Assembly: GCF_028290205.1 (NCBI RefSeq)
Contig: NZ_JAQGKF010000167.1
Location: 1-39,367, forward strand
Source of the DNA: Enterovirga sp.
Lineage (GTDB): Bacteria; Pseudomonadota; Alphaproteobacteria; Rhizobiales; Beijerinckiaceae
Direction: 5' to 3'
DNA: 39,367 nucleotides
In this document: positions 32,504 through 39,367 of the stretch, piece after piece
Layout: every line of letters begins with the position of its first letter
Numbering within the stretch: position 1 is the stretch's first letter
Notes under the pieces: generated by a model
What the model was told of the DNA's origin: nothing
The model's input: the letters and a program-made list of their open reading frames with translations, nothing else
Databases searched by the model: none
Made by a program: the position numbers and the translations under genes

Positions 32504-34945
32504 ATGAATCGCGCGCGAGCCCTCCCGCTGTCGCCGGCAGCCGAAGCGGACGAGCCGCCGGCCGGACGGGCCCTCTCCATTTCGGAGCGGGCGCGTGCCG
32601 CCGCGGCGCCGCAGGCGGCCGATTACTTGGCCGGGCTCAATCCCGAACAGCGCCAGGCCGTGGAGGCCACGGACGGGCCGGTCCTGGTTCTGGCCGGGGC
32701 CGGAACCGGCAAGACTCGCGTGCTGACGACCCGCATCGCCCACCTGATCGCGACCGGAAAGGCGTGGCCCTCCGGCATCCTGGCCGTCACCTTCACGAAC
32801 AAGGCGGCCCGCGAGATGAAGGAGCGGGTGTCGCACCTCGTCGGCGCGGCCGGCGAGGGCATGCCCTGGCTCGGCACCTTCCACGCCATCGGCACCAAGG
32901 TGCTGCGCCGCCATGCGGAACTGGTCGGCCTCAGATCCGACTTCACCATCCTGGGCACGGACGACCAGCTCCGGCTGCTGAAACAGGTGATCTCGGCCGA
33001 CGGGATCGACGAGAAGCGCTGGCCGGCCCGGGGCCTCGCCTCCTTCATCGACGGCTGGAAGAACCGCGGCCTGCAGCCAGCCGAAGTGCCGGCCGGCGAG
33101 GCGGCGGCCTTCGCCAACGGCCGCGGCCAAGCGCTCTATGCCGCCTACCAGGCTCGGCTGAAGACCCTGAACGCCGTCGATTTCGGCGACCTCCTGCTCG
33201 AGTGCCTGCGGCTCTGGCGCGACAATGCGGACGTGCTCGCGCTCTATCACGAGCGCTTCCGCTACATGCTGGTCGACGAGTACCAGGACACCAACGTCGC
33301 CCAGTATCTCTGGCTCCGGCTGCTGGCGCAGGCCCGCAAGAACCTCTGCTGCGTCGGCGACGACGACCAATCGATCTATGGCTGGCGCGGGGCCGAGGTC
33401 GACAACATCCTGCGCTTCGAGCACGATTTCCCGGGCGCGACGGTGATCCGGCTCGAGCGCAATTACCGCTCCACCGGCCACATCCTGGGAGCGGCCTCCG
33501 GCATCATCGCCAACAACCGCGACCGCCTCGGCAAGACGCTGCGGACGGAGGACGAGGCCGGCGAAAAGGTCGTCGTGTCAGGCGCCTGGGATTCCGAGGA
33601 GGAGGCGCGCCAGATCGGCGCGGAGATCGAAGCCATGCACAGCCGCAAGGAGCGGCTGTCCGACGTCGCGGTCCTGGTCCGCATCTCGGCGCAGATGCGC
33701 GAGATCGAGGACCGCTTCGTCACACTGGGCCTGCCCTACCGGGTGATCGGCGGCCCGCGCTTCTATGAGCGGGCCGAGATCCGGGACGCCCTCGCCTATC
33801 TGCGGGTGACCGCTCAGCCGGCCGACGATCTGGCTTTCGAGCGCATCCTGAACGTGCCCAAGCGAGGGCTCGGCGACGCCACGCTCAACGTCCTGCACGC
33901 CCATGCCCGGAGCGCCCGCGTGCCGCTGGTCCAGGCGGCCCGCTACCTTGTCGAAACCGACGAGCTGAAACCCGCTCCGCGCCGCTCGCTCCGTGACCTC
34001 CTGGCCTCCTTCGACCGCTGGCGCGCGGTGTCCGAGCGCAGCCCGCATCACGAGCTGGCCCAGACCGTCCTGGAGGAATCCGGCTACACGGACATGTGGG
34101 CCAAGGACAAATCCGCCGATGCGGCCGGCCGGCTCGAGAACCTCAAGGAGTTGGTCCGCTCCATGGAGGAATTTCCCGACCTGGCGGGCTTCCTGGAGCA
34201 CATCGCGCTGGTGATGGATGCCAACGAGGGCGAGGGCCAGGACCGCGTGTCCGTGATGACGCTGCACGCCGCCAAGGGGCTGGAATTCGGCACCGTGTTC
34301 CTGCCCGGCTGGGAAGAGGGCCTGTTTCCGTCGCAGCGCGCGCTGGACGAGAACGGACGGGCCGGGCTCGAGGAGGAGCGCCGCCTCGCCCATGTCGGCC
34401 TGACCCGGGCCCGCCGCCGCGCCCTCGTCTCCTTTGCGGCGAACCGGCGCATCCACGGGATGTGGAACTCGACCCTGCCGTCGCGCTTCGTGGACGAATT
34501 GCCAGAGGAGCATGTCGAGGTGCGCGAGGCGCCGGCGGCCTATTCCGGCCGCACGGCGTCGCGCTTCGAGGGGATGACGCCGTTCGGCTCGAGCTACAGC
34601 ACGCCCGGCTGGCAGCGCGCCCAGACCCGGGCCGCCGAGCAGGCCGCTGACCCGGAGGACTGGCGCGGCGGTTTCGCGGAGCCGGGTTCCCCGTTCGGCC
34701 AGCGCGGCGGCTTCCCGCCCCGCCGCAACCAGCCCGGACGGCGGGCCGGCCCGCAGCTGATCGAGGGCGAGATCCTGGCCCGCTCCACCGCCGCCGCCTC
34801 CGCGCACGAGCTCGGTGCCCGGGTGCTGCATCTAAAGTTCGGCCCCGGCACGGTCGCCGCCGTGGACGGCAACAAGCTCACGGTCGATTTCGACAAGGCC
34901 GGCCGCAAGACAGTGCTGGACAGCTTCGTGGAGAGCGCCGGCTAG
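32504..34945 (+). CDS. uvrD: ATP-dependent DNA helicase UvrD/PcrA
   Basis: An 813-residue superfamily 1A 3'-5' helicase for nucleotide excision repair, mismatch repair or replication restart. The Q motif LNPEQRQAV precedes Walker A AGAGTGKT (64-71). Then come FTNKAAREMKERV (Ia), DEYQDTN (258-264, motif II), CVGDDDQSIYGWRGA (III), LERNYRST (IV), VSVMTLHAAKGLEF (V) and HVGLTRARR (VI). The C-terminus bears the PcrA/UvrD Tudor-like module (VLHLKFGPGTVAAVDGNKL), which in PcrA contacts RNA polymerase. Residues 1-40 form a low-complexity N-terminal extension, somewhat longer than usual. AGGAAG lies 5-6 nt before the ATG. It converges with the S10 carboxypeptidase gene, with a hairpin between the stop codons. 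Confidence 0.96.
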   Translation: MNRARALPLSPAAEADEPPAGRALSISERARAAAAPQAADYLAGLNPEQRQAVEATDGPVLVLAGAGTGKTRVLTTRIAHLIATGKAWPSGILAVTFTNKAAREMKERVSHLVGAAGEGMPWLGTFHAIGTKVLRRHAELVGLRSDFTILGTDDQLRLLKQVISADGIDEKRWPARGLASFIDGWKNRGLQPAEVPAGEAAAFANGRGQALYAAYQARLKTLNAVDFGDLLLECLRLWRDNADVLALYHERFRYMLVDEYQDTNVAQYLWLRLLAQARKNLCCVGDDDQSIYGWRGAEVDNILRFEHDFPGATVIRLERNYRSTGHILGAASGIIANNRDRLGKTLRTEDEAGEKVVVSGAWDSEEEARQIGAEIEAMHSRKERLSDVAVLVRISAQMREIEDRFVTLGLPYRVIGGPRFYERAEIRDALAYLRVTAQPADDLAFERILNVPKRGLGDATLNVLHAHARSARVPLVQAARYLVETDELKPAPRRSLRDLLASFDRWRAVSERSPHHELAQTVLEESGYTDMWAKDKSADAAGRLENLKELVRSMEEFPDLAGFLEHIALVMDANEGEGQDRVSVMTLHAAKGLEFGTVFLPGWEEGLFPSQRALDENGRAGLEEERRLAHVGLTRARRRALVSFAANRRIHGMWNSTLPSRFVDELPEEHVEVREAPAAYSGRTASRFEGMTPFGSSYSTPGWQRAQTRAAEQAADPEDWRGGFAEPGSPFGQRGGFPPRRNQPGRRAGPQLIEGEILARSTAAASAHELGARVLHLKFGPGTVAAVDGNKLTVDFDKAGRKTVLDSFVESAG

Positions 34946-34969
34946 CGGCCGACACCGGCTGTCGGCTGC
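34945..34969. terminator. Bidirectional hairpin between uvrD and S10 peptidase genes
   Basis: Stem of 10 bp (34945-34954 with 34960-34969, one G-T pair) around the 5-nt loop CCGGC, filling most of the 27-nt gap between the convergent stop codons. It is the best-placed terminator-like structure in the window. There is no clear T-run on either side, so termination would be weak or factor-assisted. Confidence 0.45.
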
Positions 34970-34972
34970 CGC

Positions 34973-36508
34973 TCAGCCCCCACGCCGCGCCCCGGCCCGC
35001 GCGGCCAGCGCGGCCTCGTAGAGCGAGCGGGCATCCTCCCTGAAGGCGGCCCGCGAGGTGTCGCGGGTGTAGAACATGTGCCCGCCGGGATAGGTGGCCA
35101 GGCTGCTGCGCGAGGCCGCGAAGGCGGGCAGCTGCCGCAGGATCAGCTCGCTGCCGAAATAGGGCGTGACGAGGTCGGTCAGCCCGTGCGCGACCAGCAC
35201 GCGCATGTTGCCGTCCAGCGCCAGCGCGCCCCGCAGCTCGGAGAAGGATTCGGCCGGCCGCCGGCCGCGCCCGAACCGCCACTGCCCGTTCACCGATCCG
35301 TTCAGGAGTTCGTAGCGAGCGTTCGGCACGGGCCAGCGGAGGCGGCGCGAGGAGTGGTCCACCGCCGCGCTACTCAAGACCGCCCTCAGCGGGGCGAGCC
35401 CCGCATCCTCGGCCTGGCTCGTGGCCGCGCTCGGATCGGGGTCGAAGGTCGAGACCCCGGCATCGTAGGCGGAGGCGACGCGGCCCTCGGGCCGGCCCAG
35501 CTCGCGCTGCACGCTCGCCAGGTCGAGCCGGCCACCCCGGCTGCTGACCAGCGCCGGATCGAGGCCGGTGAGGCCCGCAACGCGAGCCACCATGCGGTCC
35601 CGGGCGACCGCATCGCCCGGACCGCGCAGGAGGTCGAGCAGATACTCGCCCGAGGCGTAGCTCTCCGCCTCGGCGAGGTCAGCGCGGGCGAGCGGTCCCC
35701 GGCGCTCACGCGCGGCGGCCACCAGCGAGGGCAACCGGGTCACGAATTCCATCGGCTTCCAACGCGGCTCGGAGAGCCAGCCGAAATCGAACACGGGCGA
35801 GACCAGAACCAGGCCCGAGAGCCCGATCCCCGTATCCTCCTGCAGCTTTTGCGCCAGGAGGGGGCCCCGGAACCCGCCATAGCTTTCGCCGAGAAAGAAC
35901 TTGGGCGAGCCGAGCCGCTCGTTCTCGCGCAGCCACCGCGCCACCACGGCGGCCAATGCCGAGATGTCGCCCTCCACCGAGAAGTAGCGGTCGCGCGTCT
36001 GCTCGTCCGGGCCGTTCGCCCGGCTGTAACCGGTGCCGACTGGATCGATGAAGACGAGGTCGGTGAAATCGAGCCAGGTCTCCGCATTGGGCACCAGGGC
36101 GGGCGGCGCGGACGGGCTGATCGAGGCCCCGTCCACGGGCAGCCGCCAGGGCCCGGCCACCAGGAGGTGCAGGTAGGCCGAGGAGGCGCCCGGCCCGCCA
36201 TTCACCGCGAAGGTGACCGGGCGCGTCGCCGGATCGGCGCCGGCCAGCCGGTAGCTCGTCACCGCCACCTCCGCCTGCACGGCACCGGCCTGATCGGTCA
36301 GCGGCAGGCTGCCGGCTACGGCCACGAAGTCCAGGCTGCGGCCCGGCAGGTCGAGGCGGTGCTTGGTTGTCGAATCGGCTGGGAGCCGCCGACCTTCGGG
36401 CGCCGCGACCCGCTGTTGCGCGGGCGCCGGCTGGGCCTGAGCGGGGCCTGCGGCGAGGAGCCCGCAGAGCAGAAGGCCGAACCATCGGGCGGATGCGTGC
36501 AAGCTCAT
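34973..36508 (-). CDS. Peptidase S10 family serine carboxypeptidase, exported
   Basis: A 511-residue alpha/beta-hydrolase. The signal peptide spans residues 1-25 (WFGLLLCGLLAAGPAQAQ). The oxyanion loop VNGGPGASSAYLHL, the nucleophile in FLGESYGGFRGP, the Asp in VAHGLTDLVTP and the His in YPGGHMFYT make a full catalytic triad. FIDPVGTGYSR is the typical S10 substrate-binding segment. S10 enzymes cleave single residues from peptide C-termini, best at acid pH; in bacteria the targets are poorly known. Length fits the bacterial branch. It starts 42 nt after holC on the same strand and may belong to the same transcript. An upstream ribosome binding site is weak. Its 3' end converges with uvrD. Confidence 0.9.
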   Translation of the reverse strand: MSLHASARWFGLLLCGLLAAGPAQAQPAPAQQRVAAPEGRRLPADSTTKHRLDLPGRSLDFVAVAGSLPLTDQAGAVQAEVAVTSYRLAGADPATRPVTFAVNGGPGASSAYLHLLVAGPWRLPVDGASISPSAPPALVPNAETWLDFTDLVFIDPVGTGYSRANGPDEQTRDRYFSVEGDISALAAVVARWLRENERLGSPKFFLGESYGGFRGPLLAQKLQEDTGIGLSGLVLVSPVFDFGWLSEPRWKPMEFVTRLPSLVAAARERRGPLARADLAEAESYASGEYLLDLLRGPGDAVARDRMVARVAGLTGLDPALVSSRGGRLDLASVQRELGRPEGRVASAYDAGVSTFDPDPSAATSQAEDAGLAPLRAVLSSAAVDHSSRRLRWPVPNARYELLNGSVNGQWRFGRGRRPAESFSELRGALALDGNMRVLVAHGLTDLVTPYFGSELILRQLPAFAASRSSLATYPGGHMFYTRDTSRAAFREDARSLYEAALAARAGARRGG

Positions 36509-36550
36509 CCGGCCAGGATAGGCGAGACAGGCCGGAGACGCGACGCGGCG

Positions 36551-37003
36551 TTACGCCCGGTTCCGCCAGCGTCCGCCGTCGTCCTGGGCCCAGTAGGTGA
36601 CGGGATGACCGGCCGCCTTGCAGCGCCGCCAATCGGCGCGGGCGGCTGCCACCGCCTCCTCGTCGCGCCCGTCCAGCAAGAGCGCCACGCGCTCAAACCC
36701 GGCCACGTCGGCCGGCCAGGCCGCGCCTTCCAGCAGAAACAGGATCGCGGCCCCGTTCGGGTTGCCGTCCGACACCGTCAAGAGAACCGGCTGGTCGGCC
36801 TCGTCCCCGGCGCCCTCGGCTCCATGCGGCAGAAAGCTGTCCTCCGGATGGCTCCACAGCCGGTCGTCCAGGGCGGCGAGCCGCTCCGGGCTGGCCAGCT
36901 TCACGAGTGCGCGCCAGCCCCGCTCGCGCGAGCGGGCCAGCAGGGTCGGCAGAACCTCCTCCAGCTCTTGCCGCTGAAGATGGTAGAAGTGGATCTCGGT
37001 CAC
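36551..37003 (-). CDS. holC: DNA polymerase III subunit chi
   Basis: A 150-residue replication protein. The opening VTEIHFYHLQRQELEEVLPTLL, the RGWRALVKLASPERLAALDDRLW segment (E/RLxxLdxxLW signature) and SFLPHG fit the HolC family, as does the later DGNPNGAAILFLLEG. Chi joins the clamp loader through psi and binds SSB; no psi gene is seen here, as is usual in alphaproteobacteria. The start codon is GTG at 37003, inside a GTGA overlap with the stop of the small membrane-protein gene; an ATG-initiated longer frame to 37174 is not supported. It forms part of the common alphaproteobacterial pepA-holC neighbourhood and is followed by the S10 peptidase gene. Confidence 0.92.
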   Translation of the reverse strand: MTEIHFYHLQRQELEEVLPTLLARSRERGWRALVKLASPERLAALDDRLWSHPEDSFLPHGAEGAGDEADQPVLLTVSDGNPNGAAILFLLEGAAWPADVAGFERVALLLDGRDEEAVAAARADWRRCKAAGHPVTYWAQDDGGRWRNRA

Positions 37004-37167
37004 CCGATCCCCGTACTCCGCTGCTCGGCCCGAGGCCCGTCGCCATAGACTTGGCGCGCCAGAAGGTGGCCGGCCGCGATCGGCAGGAAGACGAGAAGGA
37101 TCATCAGCCACAGCACGGCGGCCGTCGAGCCGCCGCGCCGGACGCGGTCGCGTGGATTGGGTAACAT
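37000..37167 (-). CDS. 55-residue single-helix membrane protein translated with holC
   Basis: A short frame from ATG 37167 to TGA at 37002-37000. The N-terminus is basic (LPNPRDRVRRGG), then one strong membrane helix (about 15-34, AAVLWLMILLVFLPIAAGHL), then a short polar tail. It has a perfect Shine-Dalgarno AGGAGGTGA at 37179-37171 with good spacing, the best in the window, and its stop overlaps the holC GTG start (GTGA), so holC translation probably depends on it. The positive-inside rule puts the N-terminus in the cytoplasm. I do not recognise a family; no function is proposed beyond a possible leader-type role for holC. Just upstream, CGACCGG (37182-37188) and CCGGTCG (37199-37205) could form a hairpin near the ribosome site. 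Confidence 0.75.
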   Translation of the reverse strand: MLPNPRDRVRRGGSTAAVLWLMILLVFLPIAAGHLLARQVYGDGPRAEQRSTGIG

Positions 37168-37170
37168 GGC

Positions 37171-37205
37171 TCACCTCCTGACGACCGGGCCGTCCAGGCC
37201 GGTCG
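37171..37205 (-). promoter_or_regulatory. Perfect Shine-Dalgarno with adjoining leader hairpin
   Basis: AGGAGGTGA (37179-37171) precedes the small membrane-protein ATG. A 7-bp inverted repeat with a 10-nt spacer (37182-37188 and 37199-37205) ends 2 nt before it and could modulate ribosome access. The remaining gap to pepA (37206-37378) shows no other clear element, so transcription may come from pepA or a promoter I cannot see. Confidence 0.4.
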
Positions 37206-37378
37206 GGGTGAGCCGATCAGGTGATCAGCAGCAGCCCGGGGCGGCCTCGGATGACACGGTCCGTCGACTGTGACTGTCGCTGGGCATGGGGTTGGCGGCT
37301 TTCGTGGAGGCCCCAGCGCCGGGCGCGGGGGATGGACGGGAAATGCGCGCGCGAGGCGGCGAGGTCAAGCCCGCCGCG

Positions 37379-38875
37379 TCACCCTTCGTAATGGTCGCGG
37401 ATCAGCTGATCGAGCAGGCGCACGCCCCAGCCGGAACTCCAGCTCGTGTTGAGCTCGGTCTTGGGTGCGTTCATGCCGGTGCCGGCGATGTCGAGATGCG
37501 CCCAGGGCAGGTCGTCGCGGACGAATCGCTGCAGGAACTGCGCTGCCGTGATCGAGCCCCCGTGCCGTCCGCCGGTGTTCTTCATGTCAGCGAACTTGGA
37601 ATCGATCAGCTTGTCGTATTCGGGGGCGAGCGGGAGGCGCCAGACCTTCTCGCCCGACACCCGGCCGGCCGAAATCAGCCTGTCCGCCAGCTCGTCGGAA
37701 TTCGAAAACAGGCCCGCATGTTCCTGGCCGAGAGCCACGAGCACCGCCCCTGTCAGGGTCGCGAGGTCGATCATCAGCTGCGGCTTATAGCGATCCTGGA
37801 CGTACCAAAGCACGTCACCGAGGACGAGCCGGCCCTCGGCATCGGAATTCACCATCTCGACCGTCTGCCCCGACAGGGTAGTGATGATGTCGCCCGGCCG
37901 CTGTGCCTTGCCGTCCGGCATGTTCTCCGTCAGGCCGATTGCGCCGATGACGTTGACCTTGGCGTTGCGGCGCGCGAGCGCATGCATCAGCCCGACCACG
38001 GTCGCGGCGCCCGCCATGTCGCCCTTCATGTCCTCCATGCCGCCGGCGGGCTTGATCGAGATACCGCCCGAATCGAAACAGACGCCCTTTCCGATCACCG
38101 CGACCGGCGCGGCATCCGGTGCGCCGCCGTTCCAGCGCATCAGGGCCACGCAGCTGTCGTGCACCGAGCCGTCGCCGACCGCGACGAGCGCCCGCATGCC
38201 GATCTCGCGCAGCTGAGCCTCCCCCAGGATCTCGACCTCGACCCCGTGCTGCCGGAGGGCCTCGGCGCGCCGGGCGAACTCCGCCGGAAAGAGCACGTTG
38301 GGCGGCTCGTTGACGAGATCGCGCGTCACCGTCACGCCCTCGGCCACCGCCGCCCAAGGTGCATCGGCCAGCCGCGCGGCCTCCGGGTTCAGCGACATGA
38401 AGCTGATGCGGGTCGCCTTGGCGTCCGGCTCCGCATCGTCCTTCTTCTTGGTCTTGTAGCGGTCGAAGCTGTAGGCACGGAGCCGCGCCCCCAGCGCCAT
38501 GGCGGCGAGCGCCTCGCCGGGGTCGGACAGTCCGGGAAGCTCCGCGAACACGGTGGCTTGCCGGCCCGAGACCCGGGCCGCAACGGCCCCGCCGACCGCG
38601 CGCCAATCCTGCTTGCCAGCCTCTGCCGCCGGACCGAGCCCGATCACGTGCAGGCGGCCGACCCCATCGAGCTCCGCGGGAGCTGTGATCGTCATGGCCG
38701 ATCCGGCCTTGCCCTTGAACGTCTCGGCGGCCGCGGCCCGCTGGATCAGCGCACCGAGCCCGGGCAGCAGCTTCGCGGTCTCCGCGCCGGGCGCAACGTC
38801 CTCGCGGACCAGGACGACGAGGTCGCCGGGCTGCGGTCGGGCAAGAGGCTGGTGGTCGATCCTGATCGTGCTCAC
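37379..38875 (-). CDS. pepA: Leucyl aminopeptidase (M17)
   Basis: A 498-residue two-metal aminopeptidase of the cytosol that frees N-terminal residues, with a side role as DNA-binding regulator in some bacteria. The catalytic domain has [33 protein letters not shown], the M17 signature [14 protein letters not shown] (Ser where Thr is usual) and [29 protein letters not shown] and the C-terminal [11 protein letters not shown] complete the family pattern. The N-terminal macro-like domain is present from about residue 1 to 165. The start is GTG at 38875 (VSTIRIDHQ) with AAGGGAG 6-7 nt upstream; a longer frame to 39013 adds non-family sequence. It is divergent from lptF over 190 bp and upstream of the small membrane-protein-holC pair on the same strand. 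Confidence 0.95.
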   Translation of the reverse strand: MSTIRIDHQPLARPQPGDLVVLVREDVAPGAETAKLLPGLGALIQRAAAAETFKGKAGSAMTITAPAELDGVGRLHVIGLGPAAEAGKQDWRAVGGAVAARVSGRQATVFAELPGLSDPGEALAAMALGARLRAYSFDRYKTKKKDDAEPDAKATRISFMSLNPEAARLADAPWAAVAEGVTVTRDLVNEPPNVLFPAEFARRAEALRQHGVEVEILGEAQLREIGMRALVAVGDGSVHDSCVALMRWNGGAPDAAPVAVIGKGVCFDSGGISIKPAGGMEDMKGDMAGAATVVGLMHALARRNAKVNVIGAIGLTENMPDGKAQRPGDIITTLSGQTVEMVNSDAEGRLVLGDVLWYVQDRYKPQLMIDLATLTGAVLVALGQEHAGLFSNSDELADRLISAGRVSGEKVWRLPLAPEYDKLIDSKFADMKNTGGRHGGSITAAQFLQRFVRDDLPWAHLDIAGTGMNAPKTELNTSWSSGWGVRLLDQLIRDHYEG

Positions 38876-39012
38876 GCGCAACTCCCTTGCCGGGCCCTTG
38901 CGGCTCGCCGGCTTCCGCCGTGCCATACAGGATCGCCGGGCGTGCGCCAGGGTCGCAACCCCCGGCCTCGATCCGGCCAGACTTCCCGGCCAGAGGTGTG
39001 GCCCTCGTGCCA

Positions 39013-39041
39013 TTGGCGGGCGGGTCGCCGCGCGTCATAGT
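39013..39041 (+). promoter_or_regulatory. Candidate sigma-70 promoter for lptF
   Basis: TTGGCG (39013-39018) and CATAGT (39036-39041), each four of six matches to consensus, with a 17-bp spacer. The predicted start of transcription is near 39048, giving a leader of under 20 nt before the lptF ATG, which also lacks a Shine-Dalgarno. A largely leader-poor mRNA is possible. Confidence 0.35.
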
Positions 39042-39065
39042 CAAGAGCTAAAGTCCGGTCCTGCG

Positions 39066-39367
39066 ATGTCCCTGGTCGAGCGCTACATCTTCCGCATCAT
39101 CGCGGGCGCCTTCCTGGGCTGCCTCGCGGCGCTGACGGGCGTGATCTGGCTGACCTCCGCCCTGCGCCAGCTCGACGTCATCACGGCCCAGGGCCAGACC
39201 ATTCTGGTTTTCCTCACCGTCACAACGCTGACCCTGCCGACCCTGATCGCAGTGATCTCGCCCGTGGCTCTGTTCGTGGCCGTCGCCTATGGGCTGAACC
39301 GGCTGAACGGGGATTCGGAGCTGATCGTCATGAGCGCCGCCGGCATGTCGCCGGTTCGGCTGCTGCG
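39066..39367 (+). CDS. lptF: LptF, lipopolysaccharide export permease (5' part only)
   Basis: The first 100 residues of a YjgP/YjgQ-family permease; the rest lies beyond the window. MSLVERYIFRIIAGAFLGCL is the typical opening, with the first membrane helix from about residue 10, a second from about 45 (TILVFLTVTTLTLPTLIAVI) and a third around VALFVAVAYGLNRLNGDSEL. The family motif LNGDSELIVMSAAGMSPVRLL (written here in part) marks the coupling region to the LptB ATPase. LptF and LptG pull LPS from the inner membrane towards the Lpt bridge. The gene is divergent from pepA, the usual arrangement in proteobacteria, where lptG follows. The start at 39066 is clear from the family N-terminus. Confidence 0.92.
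   Translation, partial: MSLVERYIFRIIAGAFLGCLAALTGVIWLTSALRQLDVITAQGQTILVFLTVTTLTLPTLIAVISPVALFVAVAYGLNRLNGDSELIVMSAAGMSPVRLL

Noticed and set aside
1-39367. CRISPR arrays, insertion sequences, tRNA or rRNA genes, phage or toxin-antitoxin modules
   Set aside because: No regularly spaced repeats, transposase motifs, tRNA-like cloverleafs or small toxin pairs were found on reading both strands.

Overview
The window is chromosomal DNA of a high-GC alphaproteobacterium. It most resembles a Hyphomicrobiales genome of the Methylobacterium type. The reasons are the AsmA/TTG-start gene style, the Suv3-like helicase next to a DUF3108 gene, the pepA/holC/lptF neighbourhood, and roughly 70% GC with long antisense open frames. 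I see no tRNA, rRNA, CRISPR array, insertion sequence or phage gene. The genus is inference.

Layout. (1) 1-4138, minus: a DUF3108 periplasmic protein, then a large Suv3-like helicase whose C-terminus leaves the window at base 1. (2) 4180-7501: a catabolic islet with a CoA-ester lyase (minus) divergent from a GMC oxidoreductase and an SDR (plus). Their shared spacer holds a palindrome whose arms could both be -35 boxes. (3) 7514-25140: a divergent exopolysaccharide locus. Its minus arm, in transcription order, is a GumC/Wzz-like protein, a GT-C-like membrane protein, WecB, a NodB-GT2 fusion, an FAD oxidoreductase, a four-helix SMR-like protein, a polyprenyl glycosylphosphotransferase, a polysaccharide deacetylase and a GH10 glycanase. 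Its plus arm is a CDP-tyvelose-epimerase-like protein, a WecG/TagA transferase, a GT2, a Wzx-like flippase and a Wzy-like polymerase. The 246-bp spacer between the arms carries a near-perfect sigma-54 (-24/-12) promoter facing the minus arm. (4) 25150-32345: AsmA-like protein, D-lactate/glycolate-type FAD oxidase, hotdog thioesterase, ArgE-like M20 peptidase and a small secreted protein. (5) 32504-39367: UvrD/PcrA helicase, S10 carboxypeptidase, HolC, an unlisted 55-residue membrane protein coupled to holC, PepA, and the 5' end of lptF.

How the genes work together. The locus in (3) contains the main parts of a Wzx/Wzy pathway: initiation on a polyprenyl carrier, UDP-ManNAc supply and a WecG-type transferase, a further GT2, flipping, polymerisation and chain-length control. 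Inside it sits a second set of genes that looks like an Arn- or Gtr-type lipid-linked sugar branch: a DPMS/ArnC-like GT2 fused to a NodB (ArnD-like) domain, an SMR/ArnE-like protein lacking the drug-transport Glu, and a GT-C membrane transferase. The fused NodB domain has lost two catalytic/metal residues, whereas the free deacetylase of the same operon keeps them. With the GH10 glycanase and the sigma-54 promoter, this is the most novel-looking system in the window: an RpoN-controlled exopolysaccharide with a putative periplasmic branching module and its own depolymerase. These functional links are inferred from domain content and order.
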